64,000 nt of DNA from Tubulanus polymorphus (Eukaryota; Nemertea; Palaeonemertea; Tubulaniformes; Tubulanidae). The stretch lies in contig NC_134025.1 of NCBI RefSeq assembly GCF_964204645.1, positions 14,081,001-14,145,000 on the forward strand, given 5' to 3'. A program made the translations under genes and the position numbers. Shown one piece after another: positions 29,270-41,829 of the stretch. The first letter of the stretch is position 1. Every line of letters starts with the position of its first letter. The notes beneath the pieces are model-generated. The model was not told the DNA's origin, searched no databases, and worked only from the letters and a program-made list of their open reading frames with translations.

Positions 29270-29745
29270 GACTAGTAGGCCTAGCAAACAGCCAATACTC
29301 GATTACCCCAAGAAGCTTCAAAAGGGGGTTTCTTTAAAGGCAAATAATATTTAATTCCAAGTTAACTCTAACACACAACTGTTGAACCGGGCCGTTTAAG
29401 GTACACCTCTCTTCGAATCAGCTATATTCAGGACTGGGTGTTCAAAATCATATGTCAATTTTGCAAATATATAGTTAATATTAAGACATACGTTTAGAAG
29501 AAAGAAGATCCTTGCTTTTACCGGAGGCTTACCACTATTTCATATTAACAAAAATATCGCAAAAATTGAAGTACTTAACTCTATCGCTTAACATGAGTAG
29601 GTGTGGTTAACACAGCAACTTGTGGAAAATGATGAATATCAAGATCAGTTCGTAACTTTTGTCCGTTTTAATTGTTAAATTTAACCGTAGTAACGAAATT
29701 GATGTTGCATTACTACAGTCAACATCTGGACAAGCTGGACAGCTT
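29270..29745. other. Transposon 5' region without a readable gene
   Basis: Lies between the first recognised codons and the right inverted end. No confident coding sequence; it may hold the decayed N-terminus or an intron. Confidence 0.4.
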
Positions 29746-30149
29746 GATGAAATGTATATATTCAAATAAATTTTGTATTTTTTTTAGTTTCATTTTTCAT
29801 TTCCATCTAAATGATGAAACTAAACTGATGAAATGATACAACGAAAAACTTTCATAACGATATCATTATAATTAACATAATATGATTATATATGTTAAAT
29901 AAACTATTCAAAATCCAAATAGCTCTCTTTACTATAGCAGTCGACATCCAGCTTTAGATATTCATTGATATATTGCCTCAACCACTGCTTCATTTTCACA
30001 ATAGGGCAGTTCAAACATGGTTTGAAGGCATTTTCTGGGTAAAATGATATAGTAAGAGCTCTGATATGTATCAAATCGAAAAGAGAAGCTTCGAAAACAT
30101 GGGAATTGATACGAAATTTGAATTTAACGCCGTGTGTGAGCTGGGAAAT

Positions 30150-31190
30150 GAATAATTATGATCCAAATAGCACAGTTATGTATTTCTGTTACTGTACGTT
30201 GTCATGGAAATGATACGTTCCATTGTTGTCAACTACGCATATTTTTAAAGGTGGGTTCTTCATGCATTGAAAATTGATATTTCACGAGCCCTAGTTTTGC
30301 ATGCAAGAAATATTCAATACGGAAGAACCGAGAAAAAAAACCTATTTTGAGGAAATAGCGTTTCATCATCCCAATTCCTTCATTATATCAACGAATCTTG
30401 CCGAGATATTTCCAGATATCAACCTTTAATATGCAATGTTCCCTAATAAAAAGTACATGAGCATGATCCCAATGAATTTCTGAAAATACGTTATAATTTG
30501 AAAATGTGTATTTTTAACAAAAATTCCCCTATAGTGACCACTCGGGGGCGCTGGCTATCAGGTACCGAGATTGTCAGGTTGGCAACAATGGTTTTTGAAG
30601 AGCCCAGATACTCTAACAAGAGAAAGTAAGCGTTGCCAAAAATTAACATGAAGTGTTAAGTCAAACGGGTTTGGCTCCCTGACTAATAACTAAATGAACA
30701 TTATTTTTTTAATAACTTAGATCAAGAGTGACTCTCCCGTTTATTAGGAAACACACGCAACTAGTGGAATAGGTTTAATATTCAAACACATGTTGCAAGT
30801 ATAAATTGTTTATCAGTATAGAATTTGTAATCCATAAAAGACAAAATCAACATCAGCTGGAAACCCAGACCAAATCAATTCATTATTCATTGATTCATAT
30901 CTGTAAATTTACTCGATCTATCGAATCAGCAGGTGCTTAAGATGAGTTCTTAATAGGACAGATCCATTTTTTAAGCGTGGTGATAATACAGTATCATGAT
31001 GTTTGAATGCCAAAATAAATGCCTGGTCGAATAAATTCATATATCTGTTGATTGTACCTATGTTCGGTTTCAAAGCTGGACCACATTTGGCGTTTACACA
31101 GTGGTTGAATATTAGGTTCTGTCAATGCATTTTATTCTATGTATCGGTATTTCAATTTACTACAATTCCCATCAACCTGAATGGCTTTGC
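30150..31190. other. Non-coding segment
   Basis: AT-rich interspersed DNA. A GC patch at 30537-30560 (CCACTCGGGGGCGCTGGC) stands out. No gene recognised. Confidence 0.4.
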
Positions 31191-31690
31191 AGAAAACCCG
31201 TCATCGCTGCTTTGCAGCTATATTTCTTACATTATTTTATTCATTTCATCAACTCACAGCGACAAGATAATACATTCGTGTCTGCTATGTATGTATATTA
31301 CGTTTGTATACACGCAGTCAGCATTCAGTGATAATAACAGCACTCCCATACATTGGCGGCGCGAGCGCGTGTTAGCCTCGTACATCAGACATACTAATCG
31401 GCAAAATTTAATGAAATCCATGTCAGAATTAAAGAAAACTGCCTTCTCGAAAGCGATTTCCGTATATAAGCGACTAAACTTGTCGAACTGATCACTTCAA
31501 CACTGTGACTAGTAGCAACCAATCATGGCGTGGTTCCCCATAATTAGGCCAAAAGCGCTGGCATTCCCAAAAACAACCAATCAGAGCGTGGGCTTTCCGT
31601 AATCATGTCAGCGCGCTCGACAAAGCGGTGCCGTGCCGTCAATATGTGCCATAGTGTAGCTATAACCATTCAAAGAATCCTGTCAATTTT
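31190..31690. repeat. Interspersed repeat family A, copy 1
   Basis: About 500 bp with a relative at 55630-56115 (shared TCATTTCATCAACTCACAGC, TGATCACTTCA, CGTCAATATGTGCCATAGT) and a more distant one within 49903-50514. The 162-codon frame 31003-31491 overlaps it and is not conserved between copies, so I treat it as chance. Confidence 0.65.
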
Positions 31691-33170
31691 TTAAATTCAC
31701 TACGTGAACCGACCACAAACACTATCAATCTGAAATTCTCGACACAATATGTATATTCATACGTATATTTATTCATGATTAGTTGATAATTTAATTCATT
31801 ATGAGATACATCATATGATTCATAAAATAACCTCAACTGATAATCCATAAAATCTTCAAAGAAATACCACCATATAACATTATTTCATGTCTCAATCCAC
31901 AACATATTTGTACACTTCAATACATGGTTCTTGAAATTCACAAAAAAATATCTTTTTTCCAGTAAAATTACCTAAACCCAATGCTATTCAGCTTCGAAAT
32001 ACAACCATTTCTTAAACACTGATTATAGCAGTGTTGTTACTAAAAGGATCCACAGAACCAGGGTTTTCATGACTTCATAGCTGACTAGCAACTCATTGTA
32101 TCATCCGTTTTTTGCGTGTAACTCTGCCATGTTATTATGTAGATATTACAACATCTGCTGTGAGTACATATACATAGGTATAGTATGCTAAGCAGCTAAA
32201 TTTAAATTAGTTCATACAACTGCCACGAGGGAATGGTAAAACACAGTATCACCTATATTCTCGAAGTTATTTTCCTAAACTTGGTAGATTACTTCTTTGC
32301 ACTTAGTAGCCATGGGTCAACATATCCATGATATGGGTTGACCCATGATACAAGCTGACCCCTATGCGGCGCTCCTTCACAAAATGCGGTACTCCGGTAC
32401 GTAATGACTGATTTCAGTGAAATCTTTTGCAACCAATACGACATTTAACCCAGCAAGGCAGAAACCCGTTATCGCTGCATTGCAGCTATATTGTATTTGA
32501 TCTTTTTTCAAAGAATTATTTCTTAGTCAAATAAGGCCAAAAATATACCTTAGTTTTATATACCTTTGTTTATGAAATAAGGCCAAAAGTATACCTTCGT
32601 TTTACCCACCAACAGAGGATGGCTGAATATTGAAAGACTTGGCAACCTCTTCAAATGTAGCTACAGAAGCTAACATACCATAAAAAACAGCTGTGGATTA
32701 TCTTAAACCTCAGATTTTACCACTAAGATAAAAACTGGGCGGGCGGAATGTTGAAATGTTTTCTTGTCTTTTTCCATTATATTGGGGTTGAGCTTACCAG
32801 TATTAGAGGTCACGAGTTTGCTTACTAAGTTCATATGTTATCTCACGGCTGGTGAGCCGTGACACGAAAACAATCAATGTGTGTTGGATTAATATGTTTG
32901 ACAAAATATTACCCCGCTAAATGTGGTGTTGTGGTGTATAAAATTGGACACAGGCACCCAAGATCTGTCTGCCTTGGTCCTTCGTGTCAATCAGTCAGGA
33001 TATTTAAGGCATGTTAAAAACTATAAGACATTTTGACAATGTTTTCATTCAGTGTTTTCATTCAGTGAGAGTACATGTAGTAATGATTCCTCGGTTCTGG
33101 TGTGAGTGAATGTCCACAACCTCTGACAAGACACACTTTACTCTTAAAGCTGGGTATCTTAGCTTTAAAA
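31690..33170. other. Non-coding repeats without coding sequence
   Basis: Includes a perfect 11-bp stem hairpin at 32311-32347 (CATGGGTCAAC/GTTGACCCATG) and a block at 32600-32740 that recurs at 34035-34160 (GGCTGAATATTG, AACCTCTTC, GAAGCTAA). No gene seen. Confidence 0.5.
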
Positions 33171-33172
33171 TA

Positions 33173-33454
33173 AATTGCCCATGGGCAAAGTGTGGTTTAC
33201 CTTGAAAGCTAGAGGTTGTTTGGAGTAAGGGCATTGCTTGAAAAATCTTTTTAATTCGTGACTTCAAAGATCCACAGTTTATATTGTATTTTATCTTTCC
33301 TAAAGAATTATTTTGTAGTCAAATAAGACCAAAGATATACATTTGTTTGCGGTCCACGTCTAAAAGTTTGAAGGGTACAGGTAGGCACGGCAGGGAAACT
33401 ATTTTATATTTTCAAAAAAATATGTTTAATATAATATGAAAAAATATTCAAATA
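33173..33454. repeat. Interspersed repeat family B, copy 1 (empty site)
   Basis: Matches 49799-50688 (ATTGCCCATGGGCAAAGTG, GTCAAATAAGACCAAAGATA, TTGTTTGCGGTCCACGTC). This copy lacks the 612-bp element present in the second copy, so it shows the unoccupied site near 33276. Confidence 0.8.
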
Positions 33455-34024
33455 AGGCCATCCCAAAATAATTGTCTGTTTGCTGCAACACCGACTCAAC
33501 TTTTCAGGATGAGTCGGTAGGTAGGTAGAATTTTTTTTTTGCAAAATTTTTGGGCAAAAAAAAAACAAATTTTTCACCTTTGGGCTTTTTTACATGGAAA
33601 CAATATCGCAAAAAATCATCTACGTTGCGCACAGGAAATTTGTCTAATAGCGTAGATTTCAAGAATTATTCTAAAATTATAACTTCGTCCAGAGCGTCAT
33701 CTCTGTCTTAAAAATGAAACGGTACATTGAATATGTGCGCGCTTTCACGTTACCAGCTATTCAGTCACTTTAGTCACTATTAGAATGAATGGCAGCTTAT
33801 TGGAACACTGCCAGTTTCCTGGAAACTTAAACTAGGCCACATGTCAAGGCATGTTTTCACACCATGCACACTAGAATTCAAACATACGTAGCTCATAGTC
33901 GGTCGGCTGTTTTTATCAAAAATAAAATTTATTTCAATGAATCCTAGAAAAAAGTTTTCACTCGGTACCTCTGAAGTCAGGTTGGTCGGGTTACGGCAAA
34001 CAGACCATTATTTTGGGATGGCCT
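33455..34024. mobile_element. 570-bp MITE, ends AGGCCATCCCAAAATAAT
   Basis: Left end AGGCCATCCCAAAATAATTG then TCTGTTTGC; right end is the complement (GCAAACAGACCATTATTTTG, GGATGGCCT). The inner repeat contains the AACTTTTCAGGATGAGTCGG hairpin at the left. No coding capacity. Similar ends occur at 50689 and 53496. Confidence 0.7.
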
Positions 34025-34347
34025 AAAATTCATCACATATCAGAGGGTGGCTGAATATTGGGTCTTGGAAACCTCTTCCAATGTTGGCCACGGAAGCTAA
34101 AATATCGGTGGTACAGAAGAAATCGGCTATTAGATCGTTTTAAGTCCTGGAATTTACCACTACAATATTCAGACCTCGACAGACCTTTTAGTTTGCTGCT
34201 TAGTATTTTCAGGTCACAAGAAATTACAATTTATTACAAATTCTATCGAACAGAAAACACAGCGCTCATCTTCTGCTATGATTATTCAGCCTATTTTCAT
34301 ATCAAACGTTCACGCGTTACAGCATCACCGTAGTGTACTGTACGAGC

Positions 34348-34386
<39 letters not shown>
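34348..34386. repeat. (TG)n microsatellite
   Basis: About 19 TG units. Confidence 0.95.
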
Positions 34387-34387
<1 letters not shown>

Positions 34388-34758
34388 TGTAGCACTCCGC
34401 GTGCATGTGGAGGCCTCGTGTAAGTGAATATTCGCTTACACCTCAATGTCAATCAAAACAATCACCGGGTATTAAAATGAAACAATACCTATGGCAGATG
34501 AGTGAAATAATTACATCCTCACCAACAATGAGCATTTGAAATCGGCACGTATACGGCACCTAGTCCAATGAAACGTACACCATTCTATGGCTTTCCCATA
34601 ATTTTAGTAGCGCCGGAATTCCCCGTATATCCAAAAAACAATCCCATTTGTTCGTAGAGACAACGCCCCCCCAATCGAGGTCATTGCAATTTTATACGCG
34701 AGAGCTAAGAATTTTCCCGCCAAAAACAGTTTTTCGTAGAATTTTAACTCAGTTGACC

Positions 34759-34908
34759 ATGTCATCGACGGAGGTTCGCCATGTCTTCAATCGCATCGAT
34801 TATACGTCTTTTAAGCCGAGAACCAATGAAACAAATGCTCACATAAAAAAACGTACCGCGATTTTACATGAATTGGCTCAATGCCAACATCATATCGCTG
34901 ACAAAGGT
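34759..34908 (+). CDS. Possible first exon of a host gene
   Basis: ATG at 34759 opens MSSTEVRHVFNRIDYTSFK and about 50 codons of charged, non-repetitive protein (HIKKRTAILHELAQCQHH), followed by a good donor (GACAAAG|GTAAAC) at 34908. Within the same open frame an earlier Met lies at 34648. No homologue is recognised and downstream exons are not established; it could be part of a transposon. Confidence 0.3.
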
Positions 34909-35232
34909 AAACCAAAAACAGAGACGTTGCTTCCAAATATTTTTATCAATAATAATAAATAAATAAAAATGTTGCATGCCAGGTCAAAATATCCAGCAAG
35001 AGCTCCATGGGGCTTGACGCGGCAGCTTCACAAATTATAAATGACCTGTCCTTTAATCAATTTCATATTTCAAAAATGCTAGAAGGGCATATCTAGGAAC
35101 AGATCCACGGATGATTGAACATTGAAAAGGGCAAGTTAAGTATCCATGCAGACAAAACAAGGGTTTAAAAATATGAAATTTCAGTGCAATTTTATACAAA
35201 TCCTAGGTACTGAGATGAAGCAGTTTTATTAA

Positions 35233-35415
35233 ATGTTGGTGAAAAAGTGCCCAGAAAAATATTGCTGTATTTCAAAACGGCATGGGAAATTATATTGCAA
35301 CAGCAGCACCTGCTCGCTGTGTTCTCGTCTGAATCTGCCAACGAGGTCTTTATTAGATCATTTCCATGACTCTTTGCAGAAACTTCGGAAAGATAGGAAA
35401 TACCTTAAAGAGTGA
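35233..35415 (+). other. Unrecognised 60-codon ORF, Cys-rich
   Basis: Frame with KKCPEKYCCISKRHGKLYC and CSLCSRL. Cys spacing is zinc-like, but no family is recognised and no splice sites are clear. It may be an exon downstream of 34908 or chance. Confidence 0.2.
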
Positions 35416-35920
35416 TGGAAACACATCATGTTCAGGGGGTTCGTGCAATTAATAGTTAAGAAAGTAAACTTTAATAGATGAACCAAGTAAACTTTATGAA
35501 AACCAGTCAAATGAAACTATGTCAGCATTATACACACGTAATAATCACACAAAACAACTCGAGTCATCATGAATATAAAAGTGGTAGTGGGTTTTTTCCA
35601 ATGACTCAAATAGACATGCCCAGTGCAGCATAAACCGCTAATGCCGAATGATTTCATTTACGTATAACATACACTGTGTATGAAATAAGAATGAAGTTTG
35701 TTAGACAATTTATTGTTATGAATTGAACAATCATCAAGATTCACTGCCCTTTTTAGATTTTAACATATTTTGTTTATTTATCCAATCAGCGCGCATTAAA
35801 AATATTCAAAAGGCGCACATTGGCGGGGGCTTCCTCCAACACACTTCACTGAGGTTCACATGCGGAGAAAATAGGTTGCCTCAATATTTCCTAAATTGAC
35901 GAATTTGTTCACTTTCAAAT

Positions 35921-36214
35921 GTGAAACATGTGCCATTTTTCCATATGTATTGGCCAACTTCCCAATCTTCTCTTCCGATGGGCCCGTTAGACACCTATTC
36001 ATTGATCACAGGTGTGTCGACATGCACATGTTACAGGATAAAAGCCACTGGCGGCGAAAAGACTGCTTTTTTGGCTAATTTTGAGAATTGCATGAACTCG
36101 GCTAATAAATCAATGTTATCGACATCGGGCAAAACTTTTGTCGTAAGATTTCAAGGACCGCTAGTTAAAGATGGTAATGTGTGTTTGAAACTAAACTTCT
36201 TTCAGCTACCTTAA
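35921..36214 (+). other. Unrecognised 97-codon ORF
   Basis: The C-terminal part (KATGGEKTAFLANFENCM, TFVVRFQGPLVKDGNVCLKL) looks protein-like. A TTACAG at 36031-36036 and GATG|GTAATG near 36174 could bound an exon. No known domain. Confidence 0.25.
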
Positions 36215-36300
36215 CAGCGAAATTTCGCTGATAGCATTTTATTTTGGTGCAAAGCCATCGCAATAGACAGCCCCGATAAAAATTCATAAAAAATTAGATA

Positions 36301-37350
36301 AAAACTAGGGGTCCAGGGACACCATGCCCATTTGGGAAGTAGTTTCCAATGCTCAACAATCTAACGATTACAATGCATCCTGATGACCATATGCAAAACC
36401 CAATGACCTTGAAACTCACCACAATCATAGAACATGTCATGAACTACTTGCAAAACCAATTGATCATGGTAACAAAATATGTATAGGTCCCAATCTAATA
36501 AAGAAATACTAAGTTATTCTACTATTCAACGCCCACTTGTGACCCATATAGAATGACTAATGTCCTTAAAACTCACTTCATTCATAGACGATGTCTTGAG
36601 CTATAACTTTGCAATTAATTGTGGTAACAAAATATGCATAGTTACAAATATAATATAGCAATACTAAGTTATAGTATTATTCAACGCCCTCTGGTGGCCA
36701 TATACATAAACCAATGACCTTGAAACTCACCAATATCATAGAACACGTTATGAGCTACAACTTTCCAATTGATTGTGGTAACAGAATATGCTTAGGTATC
36801 AATATAATGTGGAAAAACTTTTTCACACCTACGAATGAGTACTGATGACACCAAGATGGCCGCCAATTGCATCATAATTGGCTGATAAAAATACTTGTCT
36901 CAGGTATAAAACATGCCTTTCCAAAGAATACCCATCACAAATTGCAATGAGAAATAGCAAACCAGTAGGAAGCTACAGGACTCAGAATTCGGGCCAAAAT
37001 TGACATTTTTGGGCACTAAAAAGGTCATAGGACGGCCATCTTGAGTCCGATCGACCCAATTTTTCTTATGCTGATGGGCCCTTGGTGAATTCAAATAATA
37101 CATGAAAGATCAAGGTAATTCATCAACGAATCTTCAAAATTTCCCTCAAAAAGTTCAAAAATGTGTGAAAAGTGCTGATTTCGGCGAATTTTTGGGCCAG
37201 TTTTTGGGCCAAAGATGTGTTCAGGGTATATATGTGTGTAACCGAAATATCAAGACATTACATTGAAGCCTCTTCAAAACTTCCCAAAAGTAACTGACGA
37301 AAAGTGAACGCAATAGCCCGCTGAGACTAAAGTCCCAAGTGGGTTAAAAA
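36301..37350. repeat. Interspersed repeat family C, fullest copy
   Basis: Starts CTAGGGGTCCAGGGACACC and ends near GCAATAGCCCGCTGAGACT. Contains three to four 150-bp internal subrepeats with CAATGACCTTGAAACTCACC and TATCATAGAACA. Parts recur at 58508-58715, 60900-61150 and 61550-61960. No coding sequence. Confidence 0.8.
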
Positions 37351-37436
37351 TGAATATCCAGGAAGAAAGACACTCTAAATATTTGGATGGATATATGAAA
37401 GCTGTGGGTACTGGAGTGTGTAATGGGTAGTGTAGT

Positions 37437-37473
37437 GTGATCTGTGTGCATTTGTGGCCAGCACACAGATCAC
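37437..37473. repeat. Perfect 13-bp stem hairpin
   Basis: GTGATCTGTGTGC and GCACACAGATCAC around an 11-nt loop, just outside the 37480 foldback element. Confidence 0.85.
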
Positions 37474-37479
37474 ATTGTT

Positions 37480-38118
37480 CAATGGGGTTTGGTCCAGGAC
37501 TCGCGAGATTTTCAACAACACGGAAGTAACGTGTAATAAATGATGACTTGAATTGCATGACTACCTACCACCCCTCATTATTGTTGGAAAACTAAACGTT
37601 CGGCACTGACTAAAAATTAATAATAACATTTTAGAAATGGCCAGAATTTTAACTTAGGTTCTATCTCATTTTTATTTTACAATTGCGATTGGTATAATTT
37701 TATGTTTTTCAGTGTTTTTGGCAGCTGTACACTCAATCGGCACCGTTCGTGACTAGCTTCACTGCGGAATTATCATTAATTAACATCGCCATATCACATC
37801 ATCAACTTATATTGTGCCTTAAAACCCTAACAGCCGAAATAATTGAAATGCACACACGATTTCTATCATTGAAAATTGAGTGGCCATGTTTGTGTTTGCT
37901 GCTTCGCGTAAATCCCGCGCGTATCGGCCCCACTCCGCGCGGTTGCGCCACCGCGTAGGATTTACGCAAAGCAGTTATTACTAATTTTTAGTCAGTGCTG
38001 AACGTTTAGTTTTCCAACAATGAGGGGTGGTAGGTAGTCATGCAATTCAAGTCATCATTAATTACACGTTACTTCCATGTTGTTGAAAATCTCGCGAGTC
38101 CTGGACCAAACCCCATTG
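37480..38118. mobile_element. 639-bp foldback MITE
   Basis: Arms of about 150 bp (37480-37633, 37972-38118): CAATGGGGTTTGGTCCAGGA inward at left, its complement at right, including GACTACCTACCACCCCTCAT. The centre has a GC-rich hairpin (TGCTTCGCGTAAATCC at about 37901 versus GGATTTACGCAAAGCA at about 37958). No transposase. Confidence 0.8.
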
Positions 38119-38119
38119 A

Positions 38120-40540
38120 TTCAATTTCAATTAATTTTATTTTATCCATTAAAAGTAATTAATTTCCGGTTTACAACTATGCCCTAGTATCGCCACCTAC
38201 AGATATTTTTATGCAACGATGCCTTTTTTACGAAAACACGAGTTTATCTTTCTGATAAACAGCGCCACCTACTGACATTATCACGCATTGATGTCATTTT
38301 CACGAACACAGGAAGTTTGTCTTTTTGGCGGGGATGGCCGCCCATAATTATCCAACGCTTGTTTCATGCAATTATGATTATGCATTATGCATTCTTATCT
38401 ACCCCTGGATAAACGAACTGCTGTATTTATTTTTGTAACTGGACCAAAAGTCGAGAAATCAAAAAGATGAGACAACTTCTCTACAAAAAGGTGTGTGTTT
38501 GCAGGAGGGGTTCATAAAAATTTTAATGTTTAACTGCCGACTACAATATCTAATGATAGGGAGCCTATACAGCATATTGTTTGGCCAAACATAAGATGAT
38601 ATGGTACAGATTATGTGGTACTGTCTGCCCGCTTTGTCTTGAGTACATTCCTTCAAGAAAACCCTACTGCAGATTACAGCGGTTGCTATTTGAAAGACCA
38701 ATGTATAATGCACACCACAGCAATGACTGGCTAGTGTATTAGATGCATTTGATAAAAAGTGATTATACCAGTAACGGGGTAAGCTTGCTTTATTGCGTAA
38801 CAGTTCGAATGGACTGTTTGCTATAACAAGATTTTAGATGGCTCTACTATCAATTGCTATTGAAATCTGAAAAGCTCTAGTACTAAAAGGGTAGCGAAGC
38901 GTGGTAATCGAAAGGTGCAGTGCAGAAAAGTTAGTTATCTGCTGATATAAAGTGCCCAATTCAGTTCTTTTAATGTGCATGCCCGATTTTTCTGGCCCAT
39001 TCAAAGGGATGAGGAAAATATCCAGCAAGTTGGATGTAGGAAAAAATTCTCTCATTAGCGGAGCAAATGCTAAATTCATGAGAAAATGGTAGTTACATCA
39101 TGGAAACAAGAAACAAAATTCTTAATATTATGGACTTTCCTAAATTTACATGAGTGTATGTTCAGCATCAAAATTAAACATTGGTAGTCTAGATTAGAGA
39201 TTATAAGCAGAACAAATGAAAAATAGTGAAAACTATTGGATTGAATTCAATTGACTTTTTACAGACAATTAGATCGAAATTAGGACGGAAAACATCAAGG
39301 AAAAAATGCCTTTTTTTTCGAATTATGAATGGAACCGCATAGGCCTACTTATCCTTGGCATGAAGTTTTAGGCAGAATTTCAGAGAATCCGTGCTCCAAG
39401 TAATCAAAAAAGCCTGAGATGTCCCCCTTGATTGAATCCAGAAGTTTTCATGGAAATCTGTCTATTGATCCGATCTCCATCACACACAACTGCATGACGA
39501 TTCGAATATATATGATAGCGGGTTTTCCCCACTGACTCGAATAGACACTCTCCTCGTTCACGGTGCGACGATTTCTATACACTGTGTACGAAGTTTGCTA
39601 GACAATTTATTTTCGTAAATTGAACAATTTCCAAGTTCCCAATTATACTGCCCTTCTATAATATTCACTGCTTTCCACGGCCGGCCGCTACGAACTCTGG
39701 CAGTTGAATCATTTGCAGTTTCCAAGAAAACTTTAACTATAGCACATATAGCAGCGTGTAGATGTGTCAGGCACGTGTGTAAAGCATGAATGTACGTAAA
39801 AGGGCATGTGTTCTTCCGAAACGAAATGTAGTTCCAACAACAAATAAATAACTAAATTGTTAAATAAGCAACGGATTCCGATGAAATTCAATAGGGTTAG
39901 AGCTTTTATTACTGCATTGAATGTTTTAAAAATTCCGGAGAGAAACTAAGCCTCGTTCGGAAGTTATTTTGTACCAAAGGAAGAAAGTTTCATTTGCGAT
40001 AACAAAATGGACTTCGCTAGTGCGAAAGTCCATAAAAATGTCTACAGCAGCCAATAAACTGTACGTATTTGCCAAGTACCTCACTGTAGTAGTCATGTCC
40101 TGATCACTTTCCTGGTAATACTTTTCTCAAAGCACCAGAAAGTCTCGACATTCTTATGTTCCTTGTTTAGGGTCAATAAGCCGGCTGGCAATCATTTTGA
40201 TAAACTGGCGTACAGTACCAAATCAGCGGAACTGTCCCTGATTAAGTTTTATTGCTCATATATCTTTGTTCTGTATTTTCATTTAATTCAATCTGTCATC
40301 TTACACTTGAGAAATCCCAAATGAGATATCAGCTTGATTTTCCAGATATTTCAAATTTCTGAAACACTATGTAGTATGAACTGTATCAATGAAGTGTACG
40401 TGTATTACAGGACTGAGTTACTTAAAACATTAGTCCAAATACCGCGATAATACAGAACAAAATGAACTGCATTAGTTTTGAAATAATTATACAGACATAC
40501 CTCGATTTAAAGCCACCCTTGGTGATTTCCGATTTTGGCA
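38120..40540. other. Repeat-derived non-coding DNA
   Basis: No gene recognised. A GCGCCACCTAC-type motif occurs twice (38195, 38262). The block at 39500-39660 resembles 35590-35760 (GTTTTCCCCACTGACTCGAA, TACACTGTGTA, TTAGACAATTTATT), and 39100-39180 resembles 58709-58790, so these are old interspersed repeats. Confidence 0.5.
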
Positions 40541-40549
40541 GTAAATAAG

Positions 40550-40672
40550 GAATCCAGGTAATAATGCCAGAGGCAAAAATGCCATAGGTAATAATGCCAG
40601 AAGTAAAAATGCCAGAGGAAAAATCATACCATAGGTAAAAATGCCTGAGGTAAAAATGCCAGAAGGAAATAT
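40550..40672. repeat. 15-bp minisatellite
   Basis: About seven to eight units of AGGTAAAAATGCCAG with AATAATGCC variants. It produces a repetitive minus-strand frame that I do not call a gene. Confidence 0.9.
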
Positions 40673-40928
40673 GAGGAAAATTAAGCGAAGAATTTATCAA
40701 CATTGGACCTGATATTCTAATTTATACTAGATTTTACGTGATGAATGCACAGTTTAGATATACATAACATATTCCTATGATAATACAACTTAGAAAATGA
40801 ATGACAAATTTATAAAATAAAGAGAATCACAAATCTATAAAATAAAGTCTGACATAAGCAAGAAATTCATTAAAATTATTATTGATATTCTTATTTTGAG
40901 ATTCTGGAAAATCTTAAGATCTTTTAGA

Positions 40929-41825
40929 AACAAGAGCCACAAGGGGCACTATGGCTAGCCTGCAAGCTTTTCATAAAATGGCAAATGATGCATTTTTTGG
41001 GTTAAATTTGTCCAAATACACTCCCAGCTCGATAGACCAGGCTAATCCCAGGCTAATAATTTACACAATTCAATCGTGCTTTCATAAGTAGCACAGACAG
41101 CGACTGGAGCTGGCAGGAACAAATATCTCAGATAAATCTTTTCCCTTGGTCTTAGTGATTTGAATGCGGAATAGATTGAATTTTCTGAAATTTACTCAAT
41201 AAAACAAAATTGAATTGAATTTGCTGTTTAACCTTGTCCAATAAAGTAAAATTGAATTGGATTTGATTTTTTTGCAGAATATAATTTGATTGAATTTGCA
41301 GTTTGAGCACATGGCTAATTAGCATATCAAGGTCATACATCCGATTTTAGAAAAAGCTATTTTTCCCAGACTTTGCACAAATGTCAATGATATATTCCGT
41401 AGTGCAAATAAATATATTCCTCCCAAAAACCAAACAACTAAAGATTTCACAGAAATCGATATTGAAATACAATTATTCTAGATCTTACAATAAAACCCGG
41501 AAGTAAAACAGTAGACGATACCGCGGGTTCACGTGAACACCTGCGGCTAAGCCAATCATAGAGGAGTGTTTGCTTTCTGATTGGCTTTTTAAAACAGATA
41601 TTTTTGCGATCAGATTTTCGCGAAAAAGCCCATATAAATTTTAACGAGACCCTCCTTCAAAATTCAGCTTCATAGGGGTTGGAGAATGGATAATGCTCTA
41701 ATGAATGATTTGCATGAATATATGCCCAGTTGCACAGTCAAAAAAGCCTTTACTCTGGAAACCCATGTCATTTAAATTCGCTCCATTTGTATAGTAATAG
41801 GCTCAGCCTACGGCTGGCCTTAAAA
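40929..41825. repeat. ~900-bp interspersed repeat family D, copy 1
   Basis: Starts AAGAGCCACAAGGGGCACTA then TGGCTAGCC, ends TAATAGGCTCAGCCTACGGC then TGGCCT. The ends share an inverted GGCCAGCC core. Alternating AAATTGAATTG phrases lie inside. Non-coding. Confidence 0.8.
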
Positions 41826-41829
41826 TTAA

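Larger units (their letters stand above)
23884..30141 (-). mobile_element. Academ-type DNA transposon interrupted by a Polinton-like element
   Basis: Inverted ends of about 400 bp (23884-24285 and 29746-30141) start GCTCACACACGGCGTTAA. Between them, on the minus strand, is a long transposon-type gene with an XPG-like nuclease segment and a Cys-rich tail. That combination is what I know from Academ transposons. Length without the 2.2-kb insertion is about 4.06 kb. No clear 3-4 bp target duplication: the flanks are CCCC and TGGG. The gene is frameshifted, so the copy is inactive. Confidence 0.65.

Noticed and set aside
31003-31491. 162-codon plus-strand frame
   Set aside because: Overlaps repeat family A, whose other copy does not keep the frame; composition is not protein-like.
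40422-40703. Minus-strand frame with repeated GIFTSGIIT-like peptide
   Set aside because: Entirely a translation of the 15-bp minisatellite.
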